Part shown: positions 25,163 to 33,950 of the stretch, one piece after another
How the letters are laid out: every line of letters starts with the position of its first letter
Position numbering within the stretch: position 1 is the stretch's first letter
Origin: Pseudobutyrivibrio ruminis
GTDB lineage: Bacteria; Bacillota; Clostridia; Lachnospirales; Lachnospiraceae
Direction: 5' to 3'
Length of the DNA: 53,848 nucleotides
Assembly: GCA_015057305.1 (NCBI GenBank)
Contig: SVES01000019.1
Location: forward strand, 2,096 to 55,943
Program-made: the position numbers and the translations under genes
The notes under the pieces: generated by a model
Told to the model about the DNA's origin: nothing
Databases searched by the model: none
What the model saw: only the letters and a program-made list of their open reading frames with translations

Positions 25163-26029
25163 TTATGGTTTAAATCTTTTAAATCCCTCACCGTACACTG
25201 CCTTCGATTCCATTATGACAATAAATGCGTCCACGTCAATCTTTTTTGCAACTCGATTGACCTGATACATTTGCTTGTCAGAGCAGGCACACATGAGCAC
25301 CTGTCTCTCATCACCCTTGTAGCCGCCCTTTGCTGTAAAAATTGTTGTGCCCCTCTCAACAGCTTTATCAATAGCATCGGCAATTGCCTCAGCCTTATTG
25401 GTAACAATCATACACATCATACCAGAATCTGCATTAATCATCACCTTATCCACTACTACCGAACCCACATAACTGATAAGGAAGCCATAGCATAACGCCT
25501 CAAATGAATGAGCGTAGGCAACGGTATCAATTAAGATTATCACTACATCCACTATAAAGAATATTCTTCCCAGTGACATGTGCGGATGCTTTGCTTTGAT
25601 AATCATCATTACGAAATCGGCTCCACCTGTAGAGGAGTTTCGCATATAAACAAGTGCATATCCCAAGCCTGTAAATACACCTACAACAAGTGCATTTAAA
25701 AGTATATTTGAAAGCTCAATTCTTGGTATAAATGGCGCAACAAAGTCCATCATAAAGGTGCCTATTGCCATTGTTTTAAATGTCTTGAGCAAAAATTTTC
25801 TTCCCAAGACTTTATATGCTGCAAATATCAAAGGGATATTTAAAATGATTGTCACAATACCAATTTTCCAGCCCCAGTACTGGTAAAAAATCATAGCTAT
25901 ACCAGTAAGTCCTGTCAATGGAAATTTTGCATCAGCCGCAAAATTATATAGGGCAATACCGATGCAAAGACCTGACAGTGCATCCATCAAAATATCAATT
26001 AATAATTCTTTTCTTTTTTCTGCTGACAT
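25163..26029 (-). CDS. YitT family membrane protein (DUF161/DUF2179)
   Basis: About 288 residues. N-terminal membrane helices include RNSSTGGADFVMMI, the family's Gly-rich motif; a DUF2179 domain ends the protein (MCMIVTNKAEAIADAID...). Function is not established for the family. The open frame extends to 26059, but those ten extra codons fall inside palindromic element B. The ATG at 26029 has TAGGGGG just upstream, so it is used here. It is co-transcribed with udk. It shares its architecture with the protein at 7721-8560 but differs strongly in sequence. Confidence 0.9.
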   Translation of the reverse strand: MSAEKRKELLIDILMDALSGLCIGIALYNFAADAKFPLTGLTGIAMIFYQYWGWKIGIVTIILNIPLIFAAYKVLGRKFLLKTFKTMAIGTFMMDFVAPFIPRIELSNILLNALVVGVFTGLGYALVYMRNSSTGGADFVMMIIKAKHPHMSLGRIFFIVDVVIILIDTVAYAHSFEALCYGFLISYVGSVVVDKVMINADSGMMCMIVTNKAEAIADAIDKAVERGTTIFTAKGGYKGDERQVLMCACSDKQMYQVNRVAKKIDVDAFIVIMESKAVYGEGFKRFKP

Positions 26030-26044
26030 AATTCCCCCTAGTCC

Positions 26045-26127
26045 GCAAGTTACACTCACAAGCCTAAGAGTTTCTCAGCTCGACAACACGTCTCGCCTAA
26101 GAAACCTTAGAGCTTGTGAGCTACTTG
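26045..26127. repeat. Long palindromic element B
   Basis: Left arm GCAAGTTACACTCACAAGCC... (26045-26075) pairs with right arm ending GAGCTACTTGC (26099-26127) over about 30 bases with small bulges. The centre carries GAC-AACAC-GTC. Arms and centre are related to element C (44158-44284) and less closely to A. It lies between the pepT stop and the yitT start. Confidence 0.8.
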
Positions 26128-26154
26128 CTCATTGGCTAACTGAACGCGAAATAA

Positions 26155-27375
26155 TTACTTCGCTGCAAATCGCTTTGTTATGCCATGTAGCACCTTAACT
26201 ACAGTGTCCATGCCCTCGGCTGTAATGTGCTCCATTGGGCCGTGGAAGTTGTAACCACCAGTGCCAAGATTCGGACATGGCAATCCCATAAATGAAAGAC
26301 GCGCTCCATCTGTGCCTCCACGTATTGCAACTGCCTTTGGATTTTCTCCTGCATCCTTTAATGCTTCGAAGGCATAGTCAATAAGGAACATGTGTGGCTT
26401 AATCATCTCTAGCATGTTTTGATATTGATCCTTTATGGTAAGTTCACATGTACCCTCGCCATATTTCTGATTGATGATATTTGCTGCATGCTCCATCACC
26501 TTTTTCTTTTCTGCGAACTTATCAGCATCATGGTCGCGAATAATGTACGAAAGCTCTGCTGCTGCAACGTCGCCCTTCATATCAGTGAGATGGAAAAAGC
26601 CTTCGTAACCCTCAGTCTGACTAGGTGTCTGTGTTGGTGGAAGCATACTGTTAAATTCCATAGCAACAAGGGCTGCATTAACCATAATGTCCTTTGCATC
26701 ACCAGGATGAATATTAACGCCATTGAACTTAACCTCTGCTGCCGCTGCATTAAAATTCTCGTATTCTACAGCGTTTTCCTCGCCACCGTCTACCGTATAT
26801 GCGAAGTCCGCACCAAAACGCTTAACATCAAAGTGATCTGCGCCTGCACCAATCTCCTCGTCAGGTGTAAAACCAATACAAATTTTGCCGTGTGGCACAT
26901 CACTATTAATAATCTCCTCAGCGAATGTCATAATCTCGGCAACGCCTGACTTGTCATCTGCACCAAGAAGTGTAGTACCGTCTGTGTGGATAAGTGTACG
27001 TCCTTTTAAAGTCTTAAGATGTGGAAAATCAGCTACCTTTATAGTACGTCCGCTATTGCCTAGTACAACATCTTCTCCATCATAATTTTCAACAACCACT
27101 GGATTAACATTTTCCCCTGAAAAATCTGGTGCTGTATCCATATGAGCAATAAATCCAACAACTTTTTTATCCTCAAAGCCTGGTGTTGCTGGAATAGATG
27201 CATAAACATAGCATTTGTCATCTACCTGGGCATTGGTAACACCAATTGCATGAAGCTCCTCCACCAAAATTTTTGCTAAATCAAACTGTCTAGCTGTTGA
27301 AGGTACTGTAGTGCTATCTTCATCACTAGTAGTATAAACCTTTACATATTTTAATAATCTCTCGTAAGCTCTCAT
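26155..27375 (-). CDS. pepT: Peptidase T (tripeptide aminopeptidase)
   Basis: 406 residues, the expected length for M20B PepT. The dinuclear zinc motifs are present: GFIAHMDTAPDFSG, LLGADDKSGVAE and GFTPDEEIGAGADHFD. The start MRAYERLLKYVKVYTTSDE and the end motif with GGTDGARLSFMGLPCPNLGTG (partly listed) fit the family. It removes N-terminal residues from tripeptides in the cytoplasm. AGAAGGAG precedes the ATG by six bases. The gap upstream is occupied almost entirely by the multi-hairpin element E, which leaves only about 37 bases before the start for a separate promoter. Confidence 0.97.
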   Translation of the reverse strand: MRAYERLLKYVKVYTTSDEDSTTVPSTARQFDLAKILVEELHAIGVTNAQVDDKCYVYASIPATPGFEDKKVVGFIAHMDTAPDFSGENVNPVVVENYDGEDVVLGNSGRTIKVADFPHLKTLKGRTLIHTDGTTLLGADDKSGVAEIMTFAEEIINSDVPHGKICIGFTPDEEIGAGADHFDVKRFGADFAYTVDGGEENAVEYENFNAAAAEVKFNGVNIHPGDAKDIMVNAALVAMEFNSMLPPTQTPSQTEGYEGFFHLTDMKGDVAAAELSYIIRDHDADKFAEKKKVMEHAANIINQKYGEGTCELTIKDQYQNMLEMIKPHMFLIDYAFEALKDAGENPKAVAIRGGTDGARLSFMGLPCPNLGTGGYNFHGPMEHITAEGMDTVVKVLHGITKRFAAK

Positions 27376-27407
27376 CTTATTCTCCTTCTAAAAATTGACA
27401 CATATAT

Positions 27408-27560
27408 AGATTCTTGTTTTTCATCAGAAAAACAGGAATCGTAAATACCAAGATTTTACTGAAAGGAAAATCTTGTCCTGCGAAGCAGGATTCTTGCTGA
27501 CATTTTCCTTGTTTTGTCAGCAAGAAGTCATAACTTCTTTTTTTTGATGAAAAACAAAAG
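27408..27560. repeat. Multi-hairpin element E
   Basis: Five consecutive hairpins fill the AEC-pepT gap: about 27524-27539 (AGAAGT/ACTTCT), 27493-27524 (CTTGCTGACA/TGTCAGCAAG type), 27476-27490 (TCCTGC-GAA-GCAGGA), 27450-27475 (AAGATTTT/AAAATCTT) and 27409-27440 (GATTC...TTTTTC/GAAAAA...GAATC). In addition TTGTTTTTCATCA (27414-27426) can pair with TGATGAAAAACAA (27545-27557), which would close the whole set and break the last hairpin. A short open frame across it is not convincing as a gene. Confidence 0.8.
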
Positions 27561-27561
27561 C

Positions 27562-28503
27562 TTATATTAAACACATGGTTTTTAATATGTACAACCATAA
27601 AGTAAGGGTAAATGCCGACAAAATCGTAGTCAGCATGACGATCCCTGCTGAAACGGTTCCATTATACCCCATAGATTTTGCCATGACAAATGAGGACACA
27701 GTTGTTGGCGAACCTGCCATTATTAGTATGGCAATTAGCTTTTCATGGGTATAGCCTAGAGCCACAGCAATTGGAATCCACAATGCACAAAACCCAACAA
27801 GCTTTAACATAGTAGCTGTTGCTGTTGGACCTATTTTTGTAATTGCTTCCTTAAAATTGAAGCTTGCCCCAAGAGCCATTAATCCCAACGGTGTTGCAAG
27901 GGAACCAACATAATAGGTTGTCTTTGGCAATAATATTGCTACTGGTATAAGCCCTCTGATAATGCCAAGAAAAACACCTATAAGAATAGGATTTGTAGCA
28001 ACACCCCAAAGAGTTTTTCTGATTAGTTTTGGAGTTAAGCCGCCTTCTCCTTTTCCAGCAGTCAAAACAACCACTGCTGAAATATTATATAGTGGCACTG
28101 CGCCAATAATCATCAGTGGGGTCATGCCCGCACTACCATAAAGATTTGTGGCTATGCCCACTCCTAAAAGAGCGGCGCTGCTTCTGTAGGTTCCCTGAAT
28201 AAATTCTGGGCGAATAGCTTTGTCCTTAAATAAAAAAGAAATTCCTAGCCCAATCAGGATAGAGGCCAATGTAGCCATAAAACAAAATAACACAAATCCT
28301 GTATCCCATAATTCTTCTACTTCGGATGTGGCAAGTTCGTTATATACCAAAACCGGTAAGGCTATCTTGAACACAAAGTTATTAATGCCCTTTGTCAGCT
28401 CATCATTAAAAATATTAATGGCTTTAAAAAAATACCCAAGCACCATCAACAAGAAAATTGGTACTGTTGCATTCAGACAAAACAACAAATTCTCTATCAT
28501 CAT
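27562..28503 (-). CDS. AEC family (auxin efflux carrier-like) transporter
   Basis: About 313 residues with roughly ten membrane helices and the usual inverted repeat of five. The N-terminal TVPIFLLMVLGYFFKAINIF and the C-terminal AGSPTTVSSFVMAKSMGYNG are typical of the family. Bacterial AEC proteins move small organic anions such as malate or malonate; the substrate here is unknown. The frame extends to 28536, but AGGAG just upstream of the paired ATG codons supports a start at 28503 (or 28500). Element E follows the stop directly. Confidence 0.9.
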   Translation of the reverse strand: MMIENLLFCLNATVPIFLLMVLGYFFKAINIFNDELTKGINNFVFKIALPVLVYNELATSEVEELWDTGFVLFCFMATLASILIGLGISFLFKDKAIRPEFIQGTYRSSAALLGVGIATNLYGSAGMTPLMIIGAVPLYNISAVVVLTAGKGEGGLTPKLIRKTLWGVATNPILIGVFLGIIRGLIPVAILLPKTTYYVGSLATPLGLMALGASFNFKEAITKIGPTATATMLKLVGFCALWIPIAVALGYTHEKLIAILIMAGSPTTVSSFVMAKSMGYNGTVSAGIVMLTTILSAFTLTLWLYILKTMCLI

Positions 28504-28540
28504 CAAACTCCTGATGTCAAAAATACTTATAAGCAAAAAA

Positions 28541-28566
28541 CAAGAGTCCAGTTAAAAACCAGACCC
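28541..28566 (-). terminator. Probable terminator after the HPr-like gene
   Basis: The minus strand reads GGGTCTGGTT, a short loop, AACTGGACTC (with G-U pairs), then TTGTTTTTT. It is a weak stem but has a good T-run. Confidence 0.6.
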
Positions 28567-28583
28567 TTTATAATCGTTTTGTG

Positions 28584-28820
28584 TTATTGTGAAATCATAA
28601 ACTCCAAAAGTCTTTTCGCATCCTCTGGCTCGTAAGCAATAAGCTCGAGCTCTGGGATAGTTTCGCTTGTTTGGAAAATATTAGCTAGTGAAACGAATTG
28701 TGAAAGCTTTGACTTAAGATTAAGTCTATCACCTTCTCCTGTAACTAACTCTACCCTGCCTTCGCAGCTGTCTACAACCTTAAAAAAGGCTTCAGTATCT
28801 TTGATATTTGTAATCTTCAT
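28584..28820 (-). CDS. Small HPr-like protein without the phospho-histidine
   Basis: 78 residues. The pattern of secondary structure and residues (AFFKVVDSCEGRVELVTG, then LNLKSKLSQFVSLANI, then ELELIAYEPEDAKRLLEF) resembles the HPr fold of sugar phosphotransferase carriers. The region that should contain the active HARPA histidine reads IKDTEAFF, and there is no clear regulatory serine motif. It is therefore probably a non-phosphorylated relative, a type seen in Clostridia whose role is unclear. The start at 28820 has AAGGAGG five bases upstream; the longer frame to 28847 lacks one. It is monocistronic. Confidence 0.6.
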   Translation of the reverse strand: MKITNIKDTEAFFKVVDSCEGRVELVTGEGDRLNLKSKLSQFVSLANIFQTSETIPELELIAYEPEDAKRLLEFMISQ

Positions 28821-28940
28821 ATTGTCCTCCTTTTGGATAACAAACATTAACCTATCGACACCCTAATAATAGTACATAAAATCATAACTGTCTAATAAAT
28901 AATCTGTGAACAAATATCTTATTTTTTATGTCCTACTATC

Positions 28941-30041
28941 TTATACGTTGAAACGGAATGTAATTACATCTCCATCAGCAACAACATATTCCTTGCCTTC
29001 CATACGTACAAGTCCCTTTTCCCTTGCTGCTGTCATAGAACCGTTAGCCATCAAATCATCATAGCTTACTACCTCAGCCTTGATGAAGCCACGCTCGAAA
29101 TCTGTGTGAATCTTACCAGCGGCCTGTGGAGCCTTTGTGCCCTTCTTGATTGTCCATGCACGAGTCTCGTCCTCACCAGAAGTAAGGTAAGAAATAAGAC
29201 CAAGTAATCTATATGAAGCAGTGATAAGCTTATCAAGACCTGACTCTTCAAGTCCCATTGCCTCTAAGAACTCCTGCTTTTCCTCATCTGACTCAAGCTC
29301 TGAAATCTCCTGCTCAATCTGTGCTGAGATAACAAATACCTCTGAACCTTCCTTTGCAGCGTACTCTCTAACAGCCTGTACATTCTTGTTGTTAGCGCCG
29401 TCATCTGCAAGATCCTCATCCTCTACATTAGCAGCATAGATAACTGGCTTTGCTGTAAGAAGATTGTACTCCTTGAAGTAAGCTTCCTCATCCTCATCAT
29501 TAAGCTCAAATGTCTTAGCCATGTTGCCAGCTTCCATGTGATCTAAAAGACGCTTTTGCATGGCAGCTTCCTTCTGGAGAGTCTTGTCCATACGAGCGCT
29601 ACGTTCTGTCTTAGAATACCTGCGCTCCATAACTTCCATATCTGCGAAAAGAAGCTCAAGGTTGATTGTCTCAATATCTCTTAAAGAATCGATGCTGCCA
29701 TCAACGTGAACAACATTAGCATCCTCAAAGCAACGTACCACATGAACGATTGCATCTACCTCACGGATGTTTGCAAGGAACTGGTTTCCAAGTCCCTCAC
29801 CCTTTGATGCCCCCTTTACAAGACCTGCAATATCAACAAACTCGATTGTTGCTGGTACTGTCTTCTTAGAATTGTACATCTTTGTAAGCTCATCAAGACG
29901 CTTATCTGGTACTGATACTACACCTACATTAGGGTCGATTGTAGCGAATGGATAGTTGGCAGCAAGTGCGCCAGCCTTTGTAAGTGAATTAAAAAGTGTT
30001 GATTTTCCAACGTTTGGAAGTCCCACAATGCCAAGCTTCAT
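28941..30041 (-). CDS. ychF: YchF/Ola1-type P-loop ATPase
   Basis: 366 residues, the standard length. G1 is GLPNVGKSTLFNSL at the N-terminus, G3 DIAGLVKGASKGEGLGNQF, and a coiled-coil insertion and C-terminal TGS domain (TSGEDETRAWTIKKGTKAPQ, HTDFERGFIKAEVV) follow. Family members bind ATP in preference to GTP, associate with ribosomes and respond to redox or stress state. The ATG is preceded by GGAGATAAATTACC. A 138-base gap separates it from the upstream gene, so it may have its own promoter. Confidence 0.97.
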   Translation of the reverse strand: MKLGIVGLPNVGKSTLFNSLTKAGALAANYPFATIDPNVGVVSVPDKRLDELTKMYNSKKTVPATIEFVDIAGLVKGASKGEGLGNQFLANIREVDAIVHVVRCFEDANVVHVDGSIDSLRDIETINLELLFADMEVMERRYSKTERSARMDKTLQKEAAMQKRLLDHMEAGNMAKTFELNDEDEEAYFKEYNLLTAKPVIYAANVEDEDLADDGANNKNVQAVREYAAKEGSEVFVISAQIEQEISELESDEEKQEFLEAMGLEESGLDKLITASYRLLGLISYLTSGEDETRAWTIKKGTKAPQAAGKIHTDFERGFIKAEVVSYDDLMANGSMTAAREKGLVRMEGKEYVVADGDVITFRFNV

Positions 30042-30179
30042 GGTAATTTATCTCCTTCATCTATATCGTTTTATGTTGATTTGTAAAATTTAGTCTAAAC
30101 CCAATGTATATTAGCATACTTTAGAGATTTTCTCTACCCTTAGGTTGTCATCAGTATTTTTTGCCTTTAATTTCTGTGC

Positions 30180-31793
30180 CTACAGCTGTTTCATCAGCCC
30201 TTCTAGCCCCTGCTCATTATAAATGTCCTTGTAGTATGAAACCTCTGCTGCAATAAGCTCATCTATGATTTCCATTCCAAGGAGCTCCACAGGTGCTTTA
30301 TCATCTGTGAGAATAAGATTGCCCGGCTCATAGTCTTGAAGATTTTCCTGAACCTTGCTCATCATATAAAGCAAATCTTCATTATCCTCTCCAGCCACAC
30401 CTGCTGCAAGCTTGTTTTCCATATCATCATTCATGCTGGCATATAAAATTCTGTTTGTGTTTCCCTGCACATTAGCTGTCATAACATGGTTAAAAACTTT
30501 ACCAATGGTATCTGCAAGATAATAGTTGATATTATCTTCCGAATCACTTCTCATGTTAAGATTAACCACCATTACACCGTTTTCTGTAAGATGTTCCTTG
30601 ACTAAAGTAAAAAACTCTACGCTAGACATCTGAAATGGAATAGTGATGTCCTGGTAGGCGTCAACCATAATCACATCATATTTCTCGTCTATTACATTTA
30701 AATAGGCTCTCCCATCGTAGGTTACAACTGGTACATCCTCAGGAAGCTCAAAATACTCATGTGCAAGATTTGTTATTTTCTCGTCGATTTCCACTCCAGT
30801 TATTTCAACGTTATCAAAATATCTTTCGCATTGAGTGGCATAAGTTCCAGAGCCATTTCCTAAAACAAGTATCTTGGTTGGTGTGGTGGAATCATAATCG
30901 TCTCCCATATACACTGCAGCCATGGCATGGTCATAATAATAACCTGTTGGTCCCTTTTCCTTCGTATATACGGATTGAGTTCCAAACAATACATTGGTAG
31001 ACAATACCACTTGTCTGTCGTTTTCATATACTTGAAGGTAATTGTATATAGACTCTCCCTCATATGTTAAGTCAGTCTGCCAAAAAGCGAAGCTGCTATT
31101 ATGGCCAAGAAGACAGCAGACTAAAAATAAAGCTACACTAACAGGTACCTTCTTGGCCTTTCGAAAATTTACTCCCGAGCTAACAAAATATATTATACAA
31201 AGCACTAACAAAATGCCTGCAAATATCAAAAATGTAATTGAGGTTCCAACTGCTGGAATACTAATAAAGGTAGGCACAAATGTACCTATAATGCTGCCGA
31301 TTGTGTTGCTGGCATTAAGCTTGCCTACCACACTACCACTATCATCCAGACTATCCACTGAAAACTTAACAAGAGAAGGGGTAACTGTGCCAAGCAGAAA
31401 TAACGGAAATACGAATATTATCATACAGGCTACAAACCCAGCAATAACAAGGAAATTATTGCTTACTGTAAAAATCAAAAGTGCAGATATTCCAATTATT
31501 ATATATTTTCCGACCACTGGAATAGCGGCAATCCAAATGGCAGCTATTATGATTCGAGCATACAATTTATCTGGATTCGGATCCTTATCTGCAGCCTTAC
31601 CCCCATAAAGATTTCCCAGGGCCATGGCAATCATAATTGTGCCAATGATAATAGTCCAAACTATCTGTGAAGAACTGAAATAAGGTGCTAAAAGTCTACT
31701 GGCTCCAAGCTCCACTGCCATCACTGACATGCCCGCAAAAAATTCAGTTAAATACAAATACAACTTGTTCTTTAGAATTGGTCTCACAAACAT
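30180..31793 (-). CDS. Membrane protein fused to spermidine synthase-like domain
   Basis: About 537 residues. The N-terminal half has about seven hydrophobic segments (FAGMSVMAVELGASRLLAPY is a hallmark). The C-terminal half is a Rossmann methyltransferase-like domain: ILVLGNGSGTYATQCERYF, then ITGVEIDEKITNLA, then VIMVDAYQDITIPFQMSSVE. True spermidine synthases have a DSTDP-type catalytic motif at the last site; here it is DAYQD, so polyamine synthesis is doubtful. Fused proteins of this kind are widespread but poorly characterised. The start at 31793 has AGGAGG just upstream; the longer frame to 31826 begins with GTG and no site. It follows GH35 by about 40 bases. Confidence 0.85.
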   Translation of the reverse strand: MFVRPILKNKLYLYLTEFFAGMSVMAVELGASRLLAPYFSSSQIVWTIIIGTIMIAMALGNLYGGKAADKDPNPDKLYARIIIAAIWIAAIPVVGKYIIIGISALLIFTVSNNFLVIAGFVACMIIFVFPLFLLGTVTPSLVKFSVDSLDDSGSVVGKLNASNTIGSIIGTFVPTFISIPAVGTSITFLIFAGILLVLCIIYFVSSGVNFRKAKKVPVSVALFLVCCLLGHNSSFAFWQTDLTYEGESIYNYLQVYENDRQVVLSTNVLFGTQSVYTKEKGPTGYYYDHAMAAVYMGDDYDSTTPTKILVLGNGSGTYATQCERYFDNVEITGVEIDEKITNLAHEYFELPEDVPVVTYDGRAYLNVIDEKYDVIMVDAYQDITIPFQMSSVEFFTLVKEHLTENGVMVVNLNMRSDSEDNINYYLADTIGKVFNHVMTANVQGNTNRILYASMNDDMENKLAAGVAGEDNEDLLYMMSKVQENLQDYEPGNLILTDDKAPVELLGMEIIDELIAAEVSYYKDIYNEQGLEGLMKQL

Positions 31794-31832
31794 TATCCTC
31801 CTAGATTTATATATAATTTGCCCCACTAGCCA

Positions 31833-33818
31833 TTACTTGGCGTCCATATAAAACTTAAAGCTACTATCAGAAAGGGCAATATATGCTTCTTTACCATAGA
31901 GCATTTTAGCTGGCAGCTGCCAAGGCTTTCCATAGTAAAAACTATCGGCAACAAACTTGTTGTCTACATACAGCTGAGCCACATCATATTCAAATGGAAT
32001 TTCCACCATACCCTCAGGACTGCTTACCTGTATTTTCTTCCAGCTTAGCTTGTATTCTCCACCATAGGCAAATTCTTCCTTGTACACAGCTTCAAAGGGT
32101 TGCTCCACATCTTCAGTGGTAAATTCTGCTCTTTCATAGGAAATGCCTATTATCTCATCTCCAAGCTTATACAAGTCCTTTCCTTCGCCAAAATACACCT
32201 TGCCATCTATTTTTCTAAGGTATAAGGCTCTTTCCCAGCTCAAGACATTTATCCTTACTCCAGTCACATCCAGATAACCATTGATATCTATATTATATTC
32301 TATTCCACCTATTGAAAATTTAGGAGAAATACCTGGTATTGCAGCAAAATACAAATTATTGTCCTGGCTGCATAATAGCTGGGCCAGAGCGTAATCAATT
32401 TTTATTTCTCTAAACTCCAGGTTAAATGGCAAAATAAAGGCTATATCCCCTTTTATATCTATAGGCGGAAGCTTTACAATGCCAGTATCTAACTCAGCCC
32501 CAAAAACATCATCTAATACTAAACCTCGCTGATGATGATTTACAAAAATAAAGCCGCTTTCGCCGTTAGTTCTCATAGCGTATCTAAGGCCCGACCTATC
32601 GTCCTCTTTTATAAACTTATCAGCTGCCACACTCTCCATGGGTGCTAAGATATGTCCAAATTCATTTACAAACAGATGCAAAAGATTGCAAAGTCGATAC
32701 TTGTCCCTAATCTGTCCATATTGACCTATACAGGTCTGAAAATCATAATTTAAAATGGCATAATCATTAGGGTAGCCAGTTGCCTTGCTTTCCTGTAATG
32801 TTGATAAGCTACCCAGCTTATTTGCGCCGCCATGATACATGTAGTATCCGACCAGGTTGTTACCACAGCCCAATTTAACAAGACTGAGGCTATATGCATC
32901 CATTCCAGATACATACGGTCTTCGTATATACGATAATGGCAAGCCACTTCCAAGCTCGCAAGTTGCAAAAGGATAGTCCTCATAGGGTAAAGCCCAGCCA
33001 TCCTCATCTGTAGCACCTATTAAATCCATGCCGATTGCCGCATCATTTCTATTTGTATCAAAAGTAAAGTGCTTTGATGGTGGGAGCTTATTAGTATGCT
33101 CCAGCCAGGGTGCATCCACATAGGCTCCAAATACTGGTAGAAATTCCTTCAAAGGAAACTTGGCACCATACAAGCTATTCCACCCTGTAACCGTCCAAAT
33201 AGGCACATCAAATCCAATCTCCCTTGCTATTTCCTTTAGCTTGCCTAAATGCTGGGCATCATCCACAAGCTCATTTTCAATTTGAATACCAATTATCGGT
33301 CCACCATCCTTGAAAAACAGCCCCTTTACCTGCTGGTAAATAGTTTGATACCATTTCTTCACCAATTCAAGATAGACCGGATTATTCTCCCTAAGCTTAC
33401 AGTCCTTTTCTAAAAGCCAATCAGGAAAACCACCATTTCTAACCTCGCCATGGCACCAAGGACCTATTCGTAGAACCATCGATAGTCCACTTTTTTGGCA
33501 GAGTTTTGCAAAGCGTCTAAGGTCTCTATCTCCTGAAAAATCGTATTTTTCCTCAATCTCCTGATGATAAATCCAGAAAACATAGGTGGCAACAGTTGTG
33601 ATACCACCAGCCTTCATTTTTGCTAATTCTATCTCCCAGTTTTCGCAGTTGTCTCTAACATAATGGTATTCTCCCATCACGCCAATCCAAGGTATCCCGT
33701 CCTTTGATATAAACCTACTGTTTATACTGATGCTTTTTCCATCGTCTCTGGTTTGTCCTAAATTTAAATGGTCCCCTTTAACTATTTCTTTTTTGTATTT
33801 CTTAAAACCATATGTCAT
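31833..33818 (-). CDS. GH35 beta-galactosidase, probably cytoplasmic
   Basis: About 661 residues. The catalytic barrel starts with FISKDGIPWIGVMGEYHYVR and shows MVLRIGPWCHGEVRNGGFPDW, then the acid/base motif GGPIIGIQIENEL. The nucleophile is probably the Glu in FATCELGSGL. C-terminal beta-sandwich domains follow. Family members remove terminal beta-galactose from plant or host glycans. There is no signal peptide, so imported oligosaccharides are the likely substrate. The longest frame (to 33899) overlaps the promoter of the divergent EamA gene; GGAGG eight bases before the ATG at 33818 supports the shorter form. It may be co-transcribed with the downstream membrane fusion gene. Confidence 0.9.
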   Translation of the reverse strand: MTYGFKKYKKEIVKGDHLNLGQTRDDGKSISINSRFISKDGIPWIGVMGEYHYVRDNCENWEIELAKMKAGGITTVATYVFWIYHQEIEEKYDFSGDRDLRRFAKLCQKSGLSMVLRIGPWCHGEVRNGGFPDWLLEKDCKLRENNPVYLELVKKWYQTIYQQVKGLFFKDGGPIIGIQIENELVDDAQHLGKLKEIAREIGFDVPIWTVTGWNSLYGAKFPLKEFLPVFGAYVDAPWLEHTNKLPPSKHFTFDTNRNDAAIGMDLIGATDEDGWALPYEDYPFATCELGSGLPLSYIRRPYVSGMDAYSLSLVKLGCGNNLVGYYMYHGGANKLGSLSTLQESKATGYPNDYAILNYDFQTCIGQYGQIRDKYRLCNLLHLFVNEFGHILAPMESVAADKFIKEDDRSGLRYAMRTNGESGFIFVNHHQRGLVLDDVFGAELDTGIVKLPPIDIKGDIAFILPFNLEFREIKIDYALAQLLCSQDNNLYFAAIPGISPKFSIGGIEYNIDINGYLDVTGVRINVLSWERALYLRKIDGKVYFGEGKDLYKLGDEIIGISYERAEFTTEDVEQPFEAVYKEEFAYGGEYKLSWKKIQVSSPEGMVEIPFEYDVAQLYVDNKFVADSFYYGKPWQLPAKMLYGKEAYIALSDSSFKFYMDAK

Positions 33819-33887
33819 AAAAACATCCTCCATCCCATTCTCCTTGATATATTGTACCCAATCAACCTTGGTAATTCCATTGAAAGA

Positions 33888-33915
33888 TTGACATTTCATT
33901 GGAATAATAGATAAT
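33888..33915 (+). promoter_or_regulatory. Promoter of the EamA transporter gene
   Basis: TTGACA (33888-33893), 16 bases, GATAAT (33910-33915). It lies about 35 bases ahead of the start and rules out a long GH35 N-terminus. Confidence 0.7.
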
Positions 33916-33950
33916 AGTTTTGACTTTAACTGGGAAGGACTTATACATAT

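Noticed and set aside
27377..27598. 73-residue minus-strand frame between AEC and pepT
   Set aside because: It lies across hairpin element E and the end of the AEC gene, and its composition reflects the repeats rather than a protein.
30180..31793. True spermidine synthase
   Set aside because: The catalytic DSTDP-type motif is replaced by DAYQD and the protein carries a large membrane domain.
33818..33899. 27-residue N-terminal extension of the GH35 protein
   Set aside because: It overlaps the TTGACA-16-GATAAT promoter of the divergent EamA gene, and a good RBS supports the shorter start.
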